Assembly: GCF_014645515.1 (NCBI RefSeq)
Contig: NZ_BMLW01000003.1
Location: forward strand, 310,001 to 374,000
Direction: 5' to 3'
Length of the DNA: 64,000 bases
Source: Oceanobacillus neutriphilus
GTDB lineage: Bacteria > Bacillota > Bacilli > Bacillales > Amphibacillaceae
Shown: in pieces, positions 50,747 to 60,189 of the stretch
How the letters are laid out: each line of letters starts with the position of its first letter
How positions within the stretch are numbered: the stretch's first letter is position 1
Translations under genes and position numbers: made by a program
Notes under the pieces: model-generated
The model's database searches: none
Told to the model about the DNA's origin: nothing
What the model saw: the letters and a program-made list of their open reading frames with translations, nothing else

Positions 50747-53015
50747 GGTTATCCCTCCTTGTGTCATTTCTTAGATATTTTGCTGTGATGGAATTGTTCT
50801 TTGTTATCAAATCATGAGGTGTACCTGAAAACATGATTTCCCCACCTTTTTTCCCGCCGCTTGGTCCGAGATCAATAATCCAATCTGCTTGTTTCATGAT
50901 ATCAAGGTTGTGTTCAATCACAATGACGGTACTCCCATTATCCACTAACCGATTCAAAATGGTTAATAGATGTTCGATATCTGCCAAATGGAGACCTGTT
51001 GTTGGTTCGTCGAGTACATAAATGTTTCCAGATTGGTGTAGCTCACTAGCTAATTTAATTCGTTGACATTCTCCACCAGATAATGTGTTTAGTGGTTGAC
51101 CTAATTTCATATAATCCAGCCCTACTTCAGATAATACTTTTAAAGTAGAAACAACTTCATCTCTCCTAAAAAAATGCAGTGCATTCTTAACTGTCATATC
51201 TAAAATTTCCTTGATGTTTTTTCCACCTAGTGTATATTGAAGAATATAATCTTTAAAACGGTTGCCTTGGCATGTTTCACAGGTTGTTTGAACACCTTCT
51301 AAAAATGCTAAATCAGTATAAACAAACCCATTACCACCGCAGTTAGGACAAGCTCCTTTGGAATTAAAACTAAATAAGGACTCACTTACATGGTTTTCTT
51401 TTGCAAAAAATTTACGAATGGAATCCATTATACCCGTAAAAGTAGCGGGAGTTGATCTTCTAGACGTACTAATTGCCTTTTGATCAATAACAACAATATC
51501 TTCAAAGTTGGGAACAAGTTCTTGATGTACCAGGCTGCTTTTACCCGATCCTGCAACTCCTGTTACAACAGTTAATGTATTTATTGGAAACTTGACATTA
51601 AACCCTTTTAAGTTATGTGCTGTTGCATTTTTGATTTCCAAATAGCCTTGTGGTTGGCGAACAAATTCTTTTATAAGTGTTCTCGAATTCATATACTGTC
51701 CAGTCAATGTTTTGGAATGAATCAGACCTAGAAAATCACCCTCATACACAATTTCCCCACCATTTTCTCCAGCTCTAGGACCTACATCAATAATATGATC
51801 AGCAATAGTAATGACATCACGATCATGTTCTACCACAATCACTGTATTTCCTTTATCACGCAATTTTTTTAACATTTGGTTTAAATTCGTAACATCACGA
51901 GGGTGCAGACCAATACTAGGCTCATCAAAAATATAAATCATATCCACCAAATTACTATTCAAATGCCTAACCATTTTAATACGTTGTGATTCGCCTCCTG
52001 ATAAAGTAGAGGTTTCCCTATCTAAAGTGAGGTAACCTAACCCCATATTTAACAGATGAGAAATTCTTGTAAGTAATCCACAAATAAGTGGAGTTACTTT
52101 TTCCTCTTCGATAGATTGAAGAAAATGATAAAGATCCTCTACTTCCATTGAGGAAAGTTCTGCAATGTTATAGGAATTAATTTTAGAGCTTAACGTATTA
52201 TCATTTAATCTTGTCCCATTACAAGCAGAGCAGTGCCCTGAAATGGTATATTCTTTCACGTAATCCTGTGTTTTTTTGGAGTGTTGACTTAGATCTCTTT
52301 TCAGATAAAGCCTGTCGAATTTGATTAACACACCTTCGTAGTCAGAATTGATATCACCAGCACTTGAGGGTAACTTAATCTTAATATTTTTTCCATATAA
52401 CAGTTGATTCCATTCACTTTTTGTATAATTTTCTAGTTTCTTATCATTATCAAAAAGTCCTGACAAAACATAGGATTTCCAATAAAAGCTATTCACTTTG
52501 AATAGGGGAAATCTTATTGCTCCCTGATTTAAAGATTTTGTCGTATCAAACATCTTACATACATTCGGCAGCATTTGTCGTCCCAATCCTTCACATTTAG
52601 GGCACATTCCTTGGGGATCATTAAATGAAAAAACATTTGAATATCCGATATAGGGAATACCAATTCTAGAAAATAGAAGGCGTAACAATGAATAAATATC
52701 TGTAATGGTTCCAAGTGTGGAACGTGCATTACCTCCTAGTCTTTTCTGATCAATAACAATGGCTGGTGAAAGGTTTTCAATCAATTCTGCGTCAGGTTCA
52801 CTATATTTAGGTAAACGATTTTGTATAAAAGTAGTGAAAGTCTGATTTAACTGTCGTTGTGCTTCTTTGCTGATTGTATCAAATGCGATAGACGATTTTC
52901 CAGATCCAGAAACACCCGTTAATACGGTAAGTTTTTTCTTTGGTATCCTAAGTGTTACATTTTTTAAGTTGTTTTCCTTTAGTCCAACAAGTTTAATAAA
53001 TTGATTTTCACTCAT
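50736..53015 (-). CDS. Short UvrA-like ABC ATPase (UvrA2 class)
   Basis: A 759-residue UvrA paralogue: two Walker A motifs (TGVSGSGKSSIAFDT, VTGVAGSGKSSLVHQE), two signatures (LSGGESQRIKM, LSGGECQRIKL), zinc-binding cysteines (CPKCEGLG, CSACNGTRL, CPNCGGNG, CETCQGNRF) and Walker B FDEPSIGLHP and LDEPTTGLH. Housekeeping UvrA has about 940 residues; the missing part is expected to include the UvrB-binding insert. Such short paralogues are linked to tolerance of DNA-binding drugs. AGGAGCG precedes the ATG. An inverted repeat overlaps its promoter. Confidence 0.93.
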   Translation of the reverse strand: MSENQFIKLVGLKENNLKNVTLRIPKKKLTVLTGVSGSGKSSIAFDTISKEAQRQLNQTFTTFIQNRLPKYSEPDAELIENLSPAIVIDQKRLGGNARSTLGTITDIYSLLRLLFSRIGIPYIGYSNVFSFNDPQGMCPKCEGLGRQMLPNVCKMFDTTKSLNQGAIRFPLFKVNSFYWKSYVLSGLFDNDKKLENYTKSEWNQLLYGKNIKIKLPSSAGDINSDYEGVLIKFDRLYLKRDLSQHSKKTQDYVKEYTISGHCSACNGTRLNDNTLSSKINSYNIAELSSMEVEDLYHFLQSIEEEKVTPLICGLLTRISHLLNMGLGYLTLDRETSTLSGGESQRIKMVRHLNSNLVDMIYIFDEPSIGLHPRDVTNLNQMLKKLRDKGNTVIVVEHDRDVITIADHIIDVGPRAGENGGEIVYEGDFLGLIHSKTLTGQYMNSRTLIKEFVRQPQGYLEIKNATAHNLKGFNVKFPINTLTVVTGVAGSGKSSLVHQELVPNFEDIVVIDQKAISTSRRSTPATFTGIMDSIRKFFAKENHVSESLFSFNSKGACPNCGGNGFVYTDLAFLEGVQTTCETCQGNRFKDYILQYTLGGKNIKEILDMTVKNALHFFRRDEVVSTLKVLSEVGLDYMKLGQPLNTLSGGECQRIKLASELHQSGNIYVLDEPTTGLHLADIEHLLTILNRLVDNGSTVIVIEHNLDIMKQADWIIDLGPSGGKKGGEIMFSGTPHDLITKNNSITAKYLRNDTRRDNLEN

Positions 53016-53053
53016 AGTAATCGCTCCTGTATATTTGTTGTAATATAAATCAA

Positions 53054-53088
53054 ATTATACAGGAGCTGCCTGACAACATTATGTCAGG
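53054..53088 (-). promoter_or_regulatory. Promoter and candidate operator of the UvrA-like operon
   Basis: CCTGACA (53069-53075) and TGTCAGG (53082-53088) form a perfect 7-base inverted repeat around six bases. It lies just upstream of a minus-strand TATAAT (53054-53059), where the -35 region falls. The nearest regulator gene is the WYL protein of the same operon, a natural candidate to bind it. Confidence 0.55.
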
Positions 53089-53267
53089 GATTAAATTTTT
53101 TCTAATCAAGCTCAAAGTGCAATATTACATTCTACTTGCAAAGAGCTATATTTTTTTGTTTTCAATAATTTTAATATAATATCAAAGCCTTTGATTCATC
53201 TGCCTTCCTTTTAATATAAAAGGAGTAATATTGGTATAGTTTTCTAAAAATTCGTATCTCTCTGCAG

Positions 53268-53307
53268 CAAAAAAGAGGCACCAATTCATATGCAAATTGT
53301 GCCTCTA
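53268..53307 (-). terminator. guaC terminator
   Basis: AGAGGCACCAATT pairs with AATTGTGCCTCT (one mismatch) and the minus strand ends in six T. It is 80 bp past the guaC stop; the rest of the 370-bp gap holds no gene. Confidence 0.85.
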
Positions 53308-53386
53308 ATGAGGTTGTAAGTTAATATTTTCTCACCAATAACCAAACCCGTTATTGTTCGGATATAAGCTTTTTTGAATTATTTTA

Positions 53387-54370
53387 TTAAAATACTTTAT
53401 CGCCATTAAAGATGGAGTTCTTAACCACTACATAATCTACTGTGCGGATAGAATCTAAATGCTTGCCGCCGGCATAAGAAATAGAAGATTGAAGATCCTG
53501 CTCCATTTCAGTCAACGTATCCTGAAGCGCGCCTTTATGCTCCACATACATTTTCTTGCCTTCTACGTTTTTCTTTTCACCTTTTTGGAATTCTGATGCA
53601 GAACCAAAGTATTCCTTTAATTTTTTACCGTCTTTTTCAATTGTCTCTCCTGGTGATTCTTCATGGCCGGCAAATAAAGAGCCGATCATTACCATAGAAG
53701 CTCCAAAGCGTACAGATTTTGCAACATCTCCATGCGTCCGGATGCCGCCGTCTGCAATAATTGGCTTGGTTGCTGCTTTTGCACACCAGCGAAGTGCTGC
53801 TAATTGCCAGCCGCCAGTGCCAAAACCGGTTTTAATTTTAGTAATACATACTTTACCGGGTCCGATACCAACCTTTGTAGCATCTGCTCCGGCGTGTTCA
53901 AGCTCGCGGACGGCTTCTGGTGTGCCGACATTTCCAGCGATTAAAAAGCTGTCAGGTAAATGCTTTTTGATATGCTTGATCATACGGATAACGGAATCAG
54001 AATGTCCATGTGCAATATCAATTGTAATATATTCAGGTATCAGGTTGTCATTAGCAAGTTCTTCAACAAATTCATACTCTTCGTCTTTTACACCTACACT
54101 GATAGAAGCGTATAAATCCTGTTCTTGCATTGTTTTAATAAAGTCAACACGCTTTTCCGGTTCAAAGCGGTGCATAATATAGAAATAATTATTTTCAGCT
54201 AAATAGGTTGCAATTTTTTCATCTATAATGGTCTGCATATTTGCAGGAACAACCGGTAACTTAAAGGACCTTCCACCAAACTCAATGGATGTATCACATT
54301 CTGAACGGCTATTTACAACACATTTTGCGGGAACTAACTGGATATCTTCATAATCAAAAACGTTTTCCAT
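53387..54370 (-). CDS. guaC: GMP reductase GuaC
   Basis: The 327-residue TIM-barrel enzyme resembles IMP dehydrogenase without CBS domains: [37 protein letters not shown], active Cys in [30 protein letters not shown] and [15 protein letters not shown]. It converts GMP to IMP with NADPH, balancing purine pools. Length matches guaC of B. subtilis. AGGAGTG precedes the ATG. A good minus-strand promoter lies about 65-90 bp upstream. Confidence 0.96.
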   Translation of the reverse strand: MENVFDYEDIQLVPAKCVVNSRSECDTSIEFGGRSFKLPVVPANMQTIIDEKIATYLAENNYFYIMHRFEPEKRVDFIKTMQEQDLYASISVGVKDEEYEFVEELANDNLIPEYITIDIAHGHSDSVIRMIKHIKKHLPDSFLIAGNVGTPEAVRELEHAGADATKVGIGPGKVCITKIKTGFGTGGWQLAALRWCAKAATKPIIADGGIRTHGDVAKSVRFGASMVMIGSLFAGHEESPGETIEKDGKKLKEYFGSASEFQKGEKKNVEGKKMYVEHKGALQDTLTEMEQDLQSSISYAGGKHLDSIRTVDYVVVKNSIFNGDKVF

Positions 54371-54432
54371 GAAAAAACACTCCTAAACACGAATAAAATT
54401 TGTATTATATATTAAAAACATTCGCCTTTAGT

Positions 54433-54461
54433 AATTTAACCCAATAAGGATATTTTGTCAA
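54433..54461 (-). promoter_or_regulatory. guaC promoter
   Basis: On the minus strand TTGACA (54461-54456) and TAAATT (54438-54433) are 17 bp apart. A PurBox-like TTTTCCGAACAATTC lies further upstream at about 54512-54526 on the plus strand; guaC belongs to the PurR regulon in B. subtilis, but the paired box was not found. Confidence 0.6.
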
Positions 54462-54569
54462 CGTTTTATGCTCGAATATCGACAAAATAATTAGAAAATA
54501 AGAAACAGGAGTTTTCCGAACAATTCTTTGTAATAAAGCAACGTTTTTAATAGACAAGGACAGACATGA

Positions 54570-54755
54570 TATAATGAGAAATCAAATCAAAGAATTGGAT
54601 GAAAGAGGGGAGAAAAAGCGGAAAATACTAATCAATCCTGTGAAGAAGTATGAAAATCAGCAGAAGAATCTTTATCCTCAAAAAGAATTACAGATGCTGA
54701 TGTGACAGGCAATACAATAGCATATCTGTGCAGACTGATGCGGCAAGGAATATAG
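54570..54755 (+). pseudogene. Decayed or unusual short gene between guaC and the amidohydrolase
   Basis: TATAAT at 54570-54575 with TTAATA 17 bp upstream is followed by GAGGGGAG (54605-54612), but no ATG, GTG or TTG follows at normal spacing. Frames then read ENTNQSCEEV-stop and, after a shift, KSAEESLSSKRITDADVTGN and on to a TAG at about 54755. Promoter and ribosome site without an intact frame suggest a broken small gene. The rest of the 550-bp gap holds a 25-codon minus-strand frame (54802-54879). Confidence 0.3.
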
Positions 54756-54921
54756 TAGGGGAGTCTGTGAAAATATCAGATGGAGCAGTAATGAGATAAT
54801 ATTAAAAAAGGACTAACAGGGCGACTGCCGCAACTCCCAGTTCCTCGCTTTCTTCAATACCGCCTTCCTGCTCCATCATTGTATTTTTTTAAGAAATAGA
54901 TTATCTTATTCTTCATTATCT

Positions 54922-56517
54922 TTATTTTTTTCTATACACAATATCTCCGCCAATAATTGTCATTTCAATACTAGTATCCAGTAGTCCATCAGCATCCTTT
55001 AATTGAAATGGGTCAGCAGAATAGACTGTCATATCTGCAAGCTTGCCCCGGGAGATTGTTCCCTTTATTTTTTCTTCATTGGTTGTGTAAGCTGCATATT
55101 TTGTAAATAAATAAAATGCCTCCTGCGTGCTTAGCTTCTGCTCAGGATACCAGCCGTTATGAGCTTCTCCTGGAGCTTTTCTTGTAACAGCAGCATGAAT
55201 TCCAAGTAAAGGATTAATTGGTTCAACAGGTGCATCTGATCCGCCTCCGCAAATAACATTGTTGTTCAGCAAGGTTTTCCAGGCATAGGCAAAAGGCATT
55301 CGGTCTTCCCCGAGTCGATCTTTTACCCAGGGATAATCACTCGCAAGGAAGCGGGGCTGAATATCAACGATACGATCAGGCGTTGCTAGACGCTTTACTA
55401 ACTCAGAGTTGATAACCTGCGCATGTATCAGGCGGTCTCTATATGCAGCAGCTGGAAATTGATCCAGGATGTCAAGCACATTTTCTAATGCCTGATCACC
55501 AATCGTATGAACGGCAACAGGCATTGCAAGCTCTCGCGCACGTTTAACAATATTGTAAAGGGTATCCTGGGAAAGCATGGCCTCGCCAAATTGTCCAGGT
55601 TGATCAGAATAAGTCTCTTTTAATAATGCGGTTCTTCTGCCAAACGCACCGTCTGCAAATATTTTAATTGCCCCAATTTGCAGTGTGTTATCCCCGTAAC
55701 CGGCATACATACCTTCTTTGTGAAGGTCTTCCAGGAAATCATAATCAATTAAAAGATTTGTCCGCAACCCCATACCTTCCTGATTTAATAATTCCTGATA
55801 GAGGCGATAGGTTTGCTGCAAACCTCCTAAATAAGCCGGGTCATTGGAGTGGACACTAGTAATACCGTATTGAATAACAGTGGAAATGGTTTTTTGGAGT
55901 GCTTTTTTCCACGTGTCATAAGATTTATCAGGAATTTTAGCTTTAAATAATGTGGATGCCGATTCCAAAATTAATCCGTTAGGCTCTCCGTCTTCACCCA
56001 TCACAATCTCACCGCTCTCTGGAACAGGCAGGCTGCTGGAATAATTAATTTGCTCAAGAGCTTTGGAATTTACCACTGCAGCATGTTCACATATTCTTGT
56101 AAGAAAAAGCGGGTGATGTGGGGCAACAGCATCAAGCTCCTGTTTTGTCGGCAGTCCGCCATCTGTAAATAAATTTTCGTCCCAGCCGGCACCAAGCAGC
56201 CACTCGCCTTTTTTCAGGGTATTGGCATGCTGTTTGATTTTATTTAAGAATACTTCTTTCTTGGTGACCCCGGTCACATCTAAATCAATAAATTTCATTG
56301 CCTGCATAGAGAGGTGGAGGTGGGTGTCAGTTAATCCCGGCGTAGCTGTTTTTCCCTCAAGGTCTATAATTGTATCGCTTTTTGTACTCCAAAAAGCAAG
56401 TATTTGATTACTTGAACCCATATCAATAAAACGTCCGTCTTTGACAACAACAGCCTCTACTATCGGATGAGACGATTCAAATGTATGTATAACACCATTG
56501 GTATATATCGTTATCAT
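54922..56517 (-). CDS. YtcJ-like metal-dependent amidohydrolase
   Basis: The 531-residue protein belongs to the amidohydrolase superfamily (amidohydro_3): GLTDTHLHLSM with the HxH metal pair (residues about 59-69), GAIKIFADGAFGRRTALL with the central Lys, VAVHTIGDQAL, RLIHAQVI and GGGSDAPVEPINPLLGIHAAVTR with the final Asp. Relatives act on imides, N-acyl compounds or formamides; the substrate is unknown. A GAGAAT-type site precedes the ATG. It stands alone between guaC and the third repeat copy. Confidence 0.9.
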   Translation of the reverse strand: MITIYTNGVIHTFESSHPIVEAVVVKDGRFIDMGSSNQILAFWSTKSDTIIDLEGKTATPGLTDTHLHLSMQAMKFIDLDVTGVTKKEVFLNKIKQHANTLKKGEWLLGAGWDENLFTDGGLPTKQELDAVAPHHPLFLTRICEHAAVVNSKALEQINYSSSLPVPESGEIVMGEDGEPNGLILESASTLFKAKIPDKSYDTWKKALQKTISTVIQYGITSVHSNDPAYLGGLQQTYRLYQELLNQEGMGLRTNLLIDYDFLEDLHKEGMYAGYGDNTLQIGAIKIFADGAFGRRTALLKETYSDQPGQFGEAMLSQDTLYNIVKRARELAMPVAVHTIGDQALENVLDILDQFPAAAYRDRLIHAQVINSELVKRLATPDRIVDIQPRFLASDYPWVKDRLGEDRMPFAYAWKTLLNNNVICGGGSDAPVEPINPLLGIHAAVTRKAPGEAHNGWYPEQKLSTQEAFYLFTKYAAYTTNEEKIKGTISRGKLADMTVYSADPFQLKDADGLLDTSIEMTIIGGDIVYRKK

Positions 56518-56575
56518 CGAGATTCTCCTTGTCTAAATTATCCTATGGTAATCTTTATTTAATTTCATTTATAAA

Positions 56576-56765
56576 TGACTCAACTTTCACACCTTAAAAA
56601 TTAACTTGCTTATCATAGAGACAGGTGTTGATCCTTCCATCTATCTCTTGACAAAAGCATAAACTCTATCCAGGAAAAAGGTGATGTATGAGATCACCGA
56701 TGGAAGGGCGTTCTATACAGGTTGAAACAGCTGACTAAATAGAAATTAAATCAGATAAACTGTAC
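56576..56765 (-). repeat. Nested-hairpin element, truncated copy 3 without module B
   Basis: CAACTTTCACACCTTAAAAA at the left is the element's terminal repeat. The next 110 bp follow copies 1 and 2 (CTTGACAAAAGCATAAACTC), but module B is missing and GATGGAAGGGCGTTCTATAC stands in its place. Homology resumes with AGGTTGAAACAGCTGACTAA and stops near 56765, before module A. It takes up about half of the 476-bp gap; the other half is AT-rich spacer. Confidence 0.7.
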
Positions 56766-56993
56766 TGTGTATTTATCTTACCAAAATTGTTTCATTTTAA
56801 CAGCAGGAAGATTGACATTTTCAGAAATTTTATTATATACTGGATTCAACAAAGTTGAATAAAATGAAACTGAATTGAATTGTAAATTAAATTGAAAAGA
56901 GCATTCCTCAGTTTTAATTGTACTTGTGCAAATAACATTTCATTTCTATTTTCATAAATTAAAATGAAAACGGATACAACGGGAGGGATTTTG

Positions 56994-57896
56994 ATGCGCG
57001 GCTTACCAAGCAATGTCTATTTGAAGGAAGTAGGGCCAAGAGACGGGCTGCAGAATGAGAAGCAATGGATTTCTACAGATGATAAGGTTGTCTGGATTAA
57101 TATGCTTTCAAAAACAGGTGTTTCGGAAATTGAGTATTCTTCCTTTGTTCATCCCAAAATGATTCCGGCATTAAAGGATGCAAGAGAGGTAGGAAAGCGG
57201 ATTATTCGTAAAAGTGGAGTTGCATATTCTGCTTTAGTTCCAAATATGAAGGGATTAGAGTACGCTTTGGAAGCAGGTATCGATGGAGCATCGGTATTTA
57301 TGTCGGCAAGCGAGACGCATAACAGGAAAAATATTAATAAAAGTATTTCTGAGACATACCCGGTACTGACAGAGGTCATTAAAGAAGCTAAAAATGCAGG
57401 AAAAATTGTAACAGGATATGTATCTACGGTCTTTGATTGCCCATATGAAGGACGAATTTCTGTAGATGATGTACTCGGGGTATGCGGCCAATTAATTGAT
57501 AGCGGGGTAGATTATCTTTCACTTGGAGATACAATTGGAACTGCTGTACCAACGCAGGTGGAGAATCTGCTTGAGGGGCTTTTTCCTTATTTTCCAAAGG
57601 ATAAGCTGATACTGCATTTCCATGATACAAGAGGAATGGCGATAGCTAATATCATGACGGCACTTCATATGGGAATTACCCGGTTTGACAGCACTGTCGG
57701 AGGTTTAGGAGGCTGCCCTTATGCGCCGGGAGCTGCAGGGAATGTTGCTACCAATGATGTTTTATATTTATTAAATGGACTTGGAATTGAAACAGGAATT
57801 AATGAGAAACGCATTCAGGAAGCAAGTATTTATATTCAAAATAAGCTGGGAAAAACGTTGCCAAGCAGATCAGTAGCTTATTTAAAAAATGCTTGA
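56994..57896 (+). CDS. Hydroxymethylglutaryl-CoA lyase
   Basis: From the ATG at 56994, 6 bases after GGGAGGG, the 300-residue TIM-barrel protein has LKEVGPRDGLQNEKQW, YVSTVFDCPYEGRIS, LHFHDTRGMAIANI and the active-site loop GGLGGCPYAPGAAGN. It splits HMG-CoA into acetoacetate and acetyl-CoA in leucine breakdown. No other leucine pathway gene is nearby, unlike the yng cluster of B. subtilis. An upstream extension to 56964 has no ribosome site. Confidence 0.95.
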   Translation: MRGLPSNVYLKEVGPRDGLQNEKQWISTDDKVVWINMLSKTGVSEIEYSSFVHPKMIPALKDAREVGKRIIRKSGVAYSALVPNMKGLEYALEAGIDGASVFMSASETHNRKNINKSISETYPVLTEVIKEAKNAGKIVTGYVSTVFDCPYEGRISVDDVLGVCGQLIDSGVDYLSLGDTIGTAVPTQVENLLEGLFPYFPKDKLILHFHDTRGMAIANIMTALHMGITRFDSTVGGLGGCPYAPGAAGNVATNDVLYLLNGLGIETGINEKRIQEASIYIQNKLGKTLPSRSVAYLKNA

Positions 57897-57917
57897 AATA
57901 GCGGTAACTAGTATAAA

Positions 57918-57955
57918 AGTCTTGTCAATACATACTTGACAAGACTTTTATTATG
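57918..57955. terminator. Bidirectional terminator
   Basis: AAAAGTCTTGTCAA pairs with TTGACAAGACTTTT around a 7-base loop, between the convergent HMG-CoA lyase gene and the large exported protein gene. Confidence 0.93.
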
Positions 57956-57957
57956 CG

Positions 57958-60189
57958 TCAGAAATTCATTTCTTTTAATTGCTGTATAAATTCCTTTAAT
58001 GCTTCCAGATCAGTTGATTCTATCCATGTGTTCAATGCAGTAACATCCCCGGCAATATATAAAGATAAAACATGCTGCAATTCTTCCTGATAGTCATCTC
58101 TGTTTTTTGATTCTTCATTCATATGATGCAAAATAATGCTCCAATCTGTATATTGGGAAGCTGCATATTGACTTGGATATCGCATAGCCAAATCAATTAT
58201 TTCATCAATACTTTGTCCGCCAAGCAGTTCCAGCACGAACCAATTTTCCAGATCAGCATTGTTCCAGTCACTGTTCGCAGCTTTTTGAAAGAATGTACGT
58301 GCCTGTTCTTTTTTACTTTGAAATAAGAGAGCTGATGCATGGGAGGACGCCTCATAGCCGTCCAATATGTTATTAGTCCAATTGATGTACTGCTGAAACC
58401 AGTGATTATAATTATCCCAATCGCGCTGATACTGATAATAATCTAGAATCTCCCAGGCATAATCTGCATTTTCAGTCTGCTCTGCAAGCATAATGTAGTA
58501 GGGGAGGGCAAGTTCTGTACGATTTAACCAGGTTCCATCACTTTCCACCCCAATCATTGCTGTAATCATACGTAAGCTGTGCAAATCGGATTTGTCTTTC
58601 TTCACATTTAATTTATATTCCTGTAAAGCTTCCTTCAGCTTTCCATCAAGGAGCAGCTCATCTGCACTCGTCAGTTCTCTGTTTTGCAAATGAATCATTG
58701 GAATGTTATTTATATTTTCCTCACTTAACCGATAACCGCCACTGGAACTAATCAGCTGGTCTTGATTGTCATAAGCAGACACTCCCCAAGAGTAGGTTCC
58801 TTCCGGATTAGAAAAACCGAGCAGGGAAGCAGGTTCAAAAAAGTCTTCTTTGGTATCCTCCTCATTTAAAATAAAGTTTGTTGAAAGAGCGTATAAATCT
58901 TCCAGTTCAACGGTAGTTTTATGGCTTGTTATTCTAGTATCTAATTTCACGCTATAGCTGGCTCCATCTTCTTCTGCGGTAAATTCCAACATATAATAAC
59001 TTGCACCTTCCACAGGCCCCCATTCTAAATCGAAATGATCTTCCTGAATTACTGCTTCATTTACTGGCTGGACCAGATTAATAACTGGTTCTAAGGTGAT
59101 ATCATATACTTCATCATTGTTTCCGTCTAAGGAAAGGACATCACCAGCTTCAAATGGAACCATATAGCCATCTATCATATCCAAACTGAGTCCGGCGGTG
59201 ATTTCATAATTCCCGGGTAACACATGATCAAACGAAAATTCGCCATTTTCATTTGTCTCCGTATGATTTTCTTCATTTGAAAAGATAGAGTAATTAGCAA
59301 ACGCAGTATCGCGTAGAAATATACCTGCACCGGCTATCGGAGTTCCATCTGCATAGATGACTCTCCCTGTTACTTTTTTTAAAGGTTCATCTGTTAATAA
59401 AGCGTATTGAAGACGATTATTCAGTGCCTGCAGTTTTTCGTATAAAACAGAATCTGTAAGCGTAATATCTCCCCCGCTTTTTTCAATATCCGTTAATATT
59501 TGTCCGACCGTATTTGCTGCCAGCTCTGTTTGCCCTTGTTGAATTTGCATTTCCGCTTCTGCTTTTGCTATTTGTATTTGTAAATCCATATTCGAAGGGT
59601 CTGCATATTTCTTTAATTCCTTCAGTATATTTTCAGCTCCCTGAAAGTTACGAAGCTGTACACTTGCTTCTATTGAAAAAAGCTGCAGCTCCTGTAATAG
59701 AAAAGGATCACCATTTTGTTTCAATCGTTTTAGACCCTGTCCAAAGGTTTCTTCAGATAACTCTGGCTTACCATTCTGTTGATAATAAAAAGCAAGATTT
59801 CTAACTGCATAAGGATATTCCGATTGTAAGGGACCGTTTTCTATATAGTCCTGCAGATAGGGAAGTTTTTCAGTCCATGTAAATTTTGAATACATACCGT
59901 TCGTCGAGGTAGATCCGGATCCTGAGGGAGAGATGTTTATATCATATAAACTGCCATCTGTTGTATCCACCATATATGTTTGAACAGCATCATATCTTTG
60001 TTTTTTTGTTATTTTTTTATCTAAAACACCGAGTAATTTTTCATTACCGGCAGGTTCCCCATTTTCGATTTTTTGCTTTGCTATCCATAACTCTGCCTGT
60101 GGGAGAAGAAAGATCATACACACTGGTAATATAATAAGGAAAACAGCAAGCATCCAGGTGAGATGCTTTACTTTTAATTTAACTCTCAT
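57958..60189 (-). CDS. Large membrane-anchored protein with carboxypeptidase-regulatory-like domain
   Basis: From the ATG at 60189 (GAGGAAGAT upstream) the product has about 743 residues. One membrane helix (LTWMLAVFLIILPVCMIFLL, about 10-29) is followed by helical TPR-like repeats to about residue 265, a carboxypeptidase-regulatory/Ig-like domain (KVTGRVIYADGTPIAGAGIF to GNYEITAGL), a fibronectin-like segment (LEWGPVEGASYYMLEF) and a second helical TPR-like block to the end. It overlaps the preceding small membrane gene by 11 bp. I infer an external sensor or effector of the ECF sigma system upstream. Confidence 0.8.
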   Translation of the reverse strand: MRVKLKVKHLTWMLAVFLIILPVCMIFLLPQAELWIAKQKIENGEPAGNEKLLGVLDKKITKKQRYDAVQTYMVDTTDGSLYDINISPSGSGSTSTNGMYSKFTWTEKLPYLQDYIENGPLQSEYPYAVRNLAFYYQQNGKPELSEETFGQGLKRLKQNGDPFLLQELQLFSIEASVQLRNFQGAENILKELKKYADPSNMDLQIQIAKAEAEMQIQQGQTELAANTVGQILTDIEKSGGDITLTDSVLYEKLQALNNRLQYALLTDEPLKKVTGRVIYADGTPIAGAGIFLRDTAFANYSIFSNEENHTETNENGEFSFDHVLPGNYEITAGLSLDMIDGYMVPFEAGDVLSLDGNNDEVYDITLEPVINLVQPVNEAVIQEDHFDLEWGPVEGASYYMLEFTAEEDGASYSVKLDTRITSHKTTVELEDLYALSTNFILNEEDTKEDFFEPASLLGFSNPEGTYSWGVSAYDNQDQLISSSGGYRLSEENINNIPMIHLQNRELTSADELLLDGKLKEALQEYKLNVKKDKSDLHSLRMITAMIGVESDGTWLNRTELALPYYIMLAEQTENADYAWEILDYYQYQRDWDNYNHWFQQYINWTNNILDGYEASSHASALLFQSKKEQARTFFQKAANSDWNNADLENWFVLELLGGQSIDEIIDLAMRYPSQYAASQYTDWSIILHHMNEESKNRDDYQEELQHVLSLYIAGDVTALNTWIESTDLEALKEFIQQLKEMNF

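Noticed and set aside
57149-57379. 76-codon minus-strand frame inside the HMG-CoA lyase gene
   Set aside because: Antisense to conserved active-site motifs and no ribosome site.
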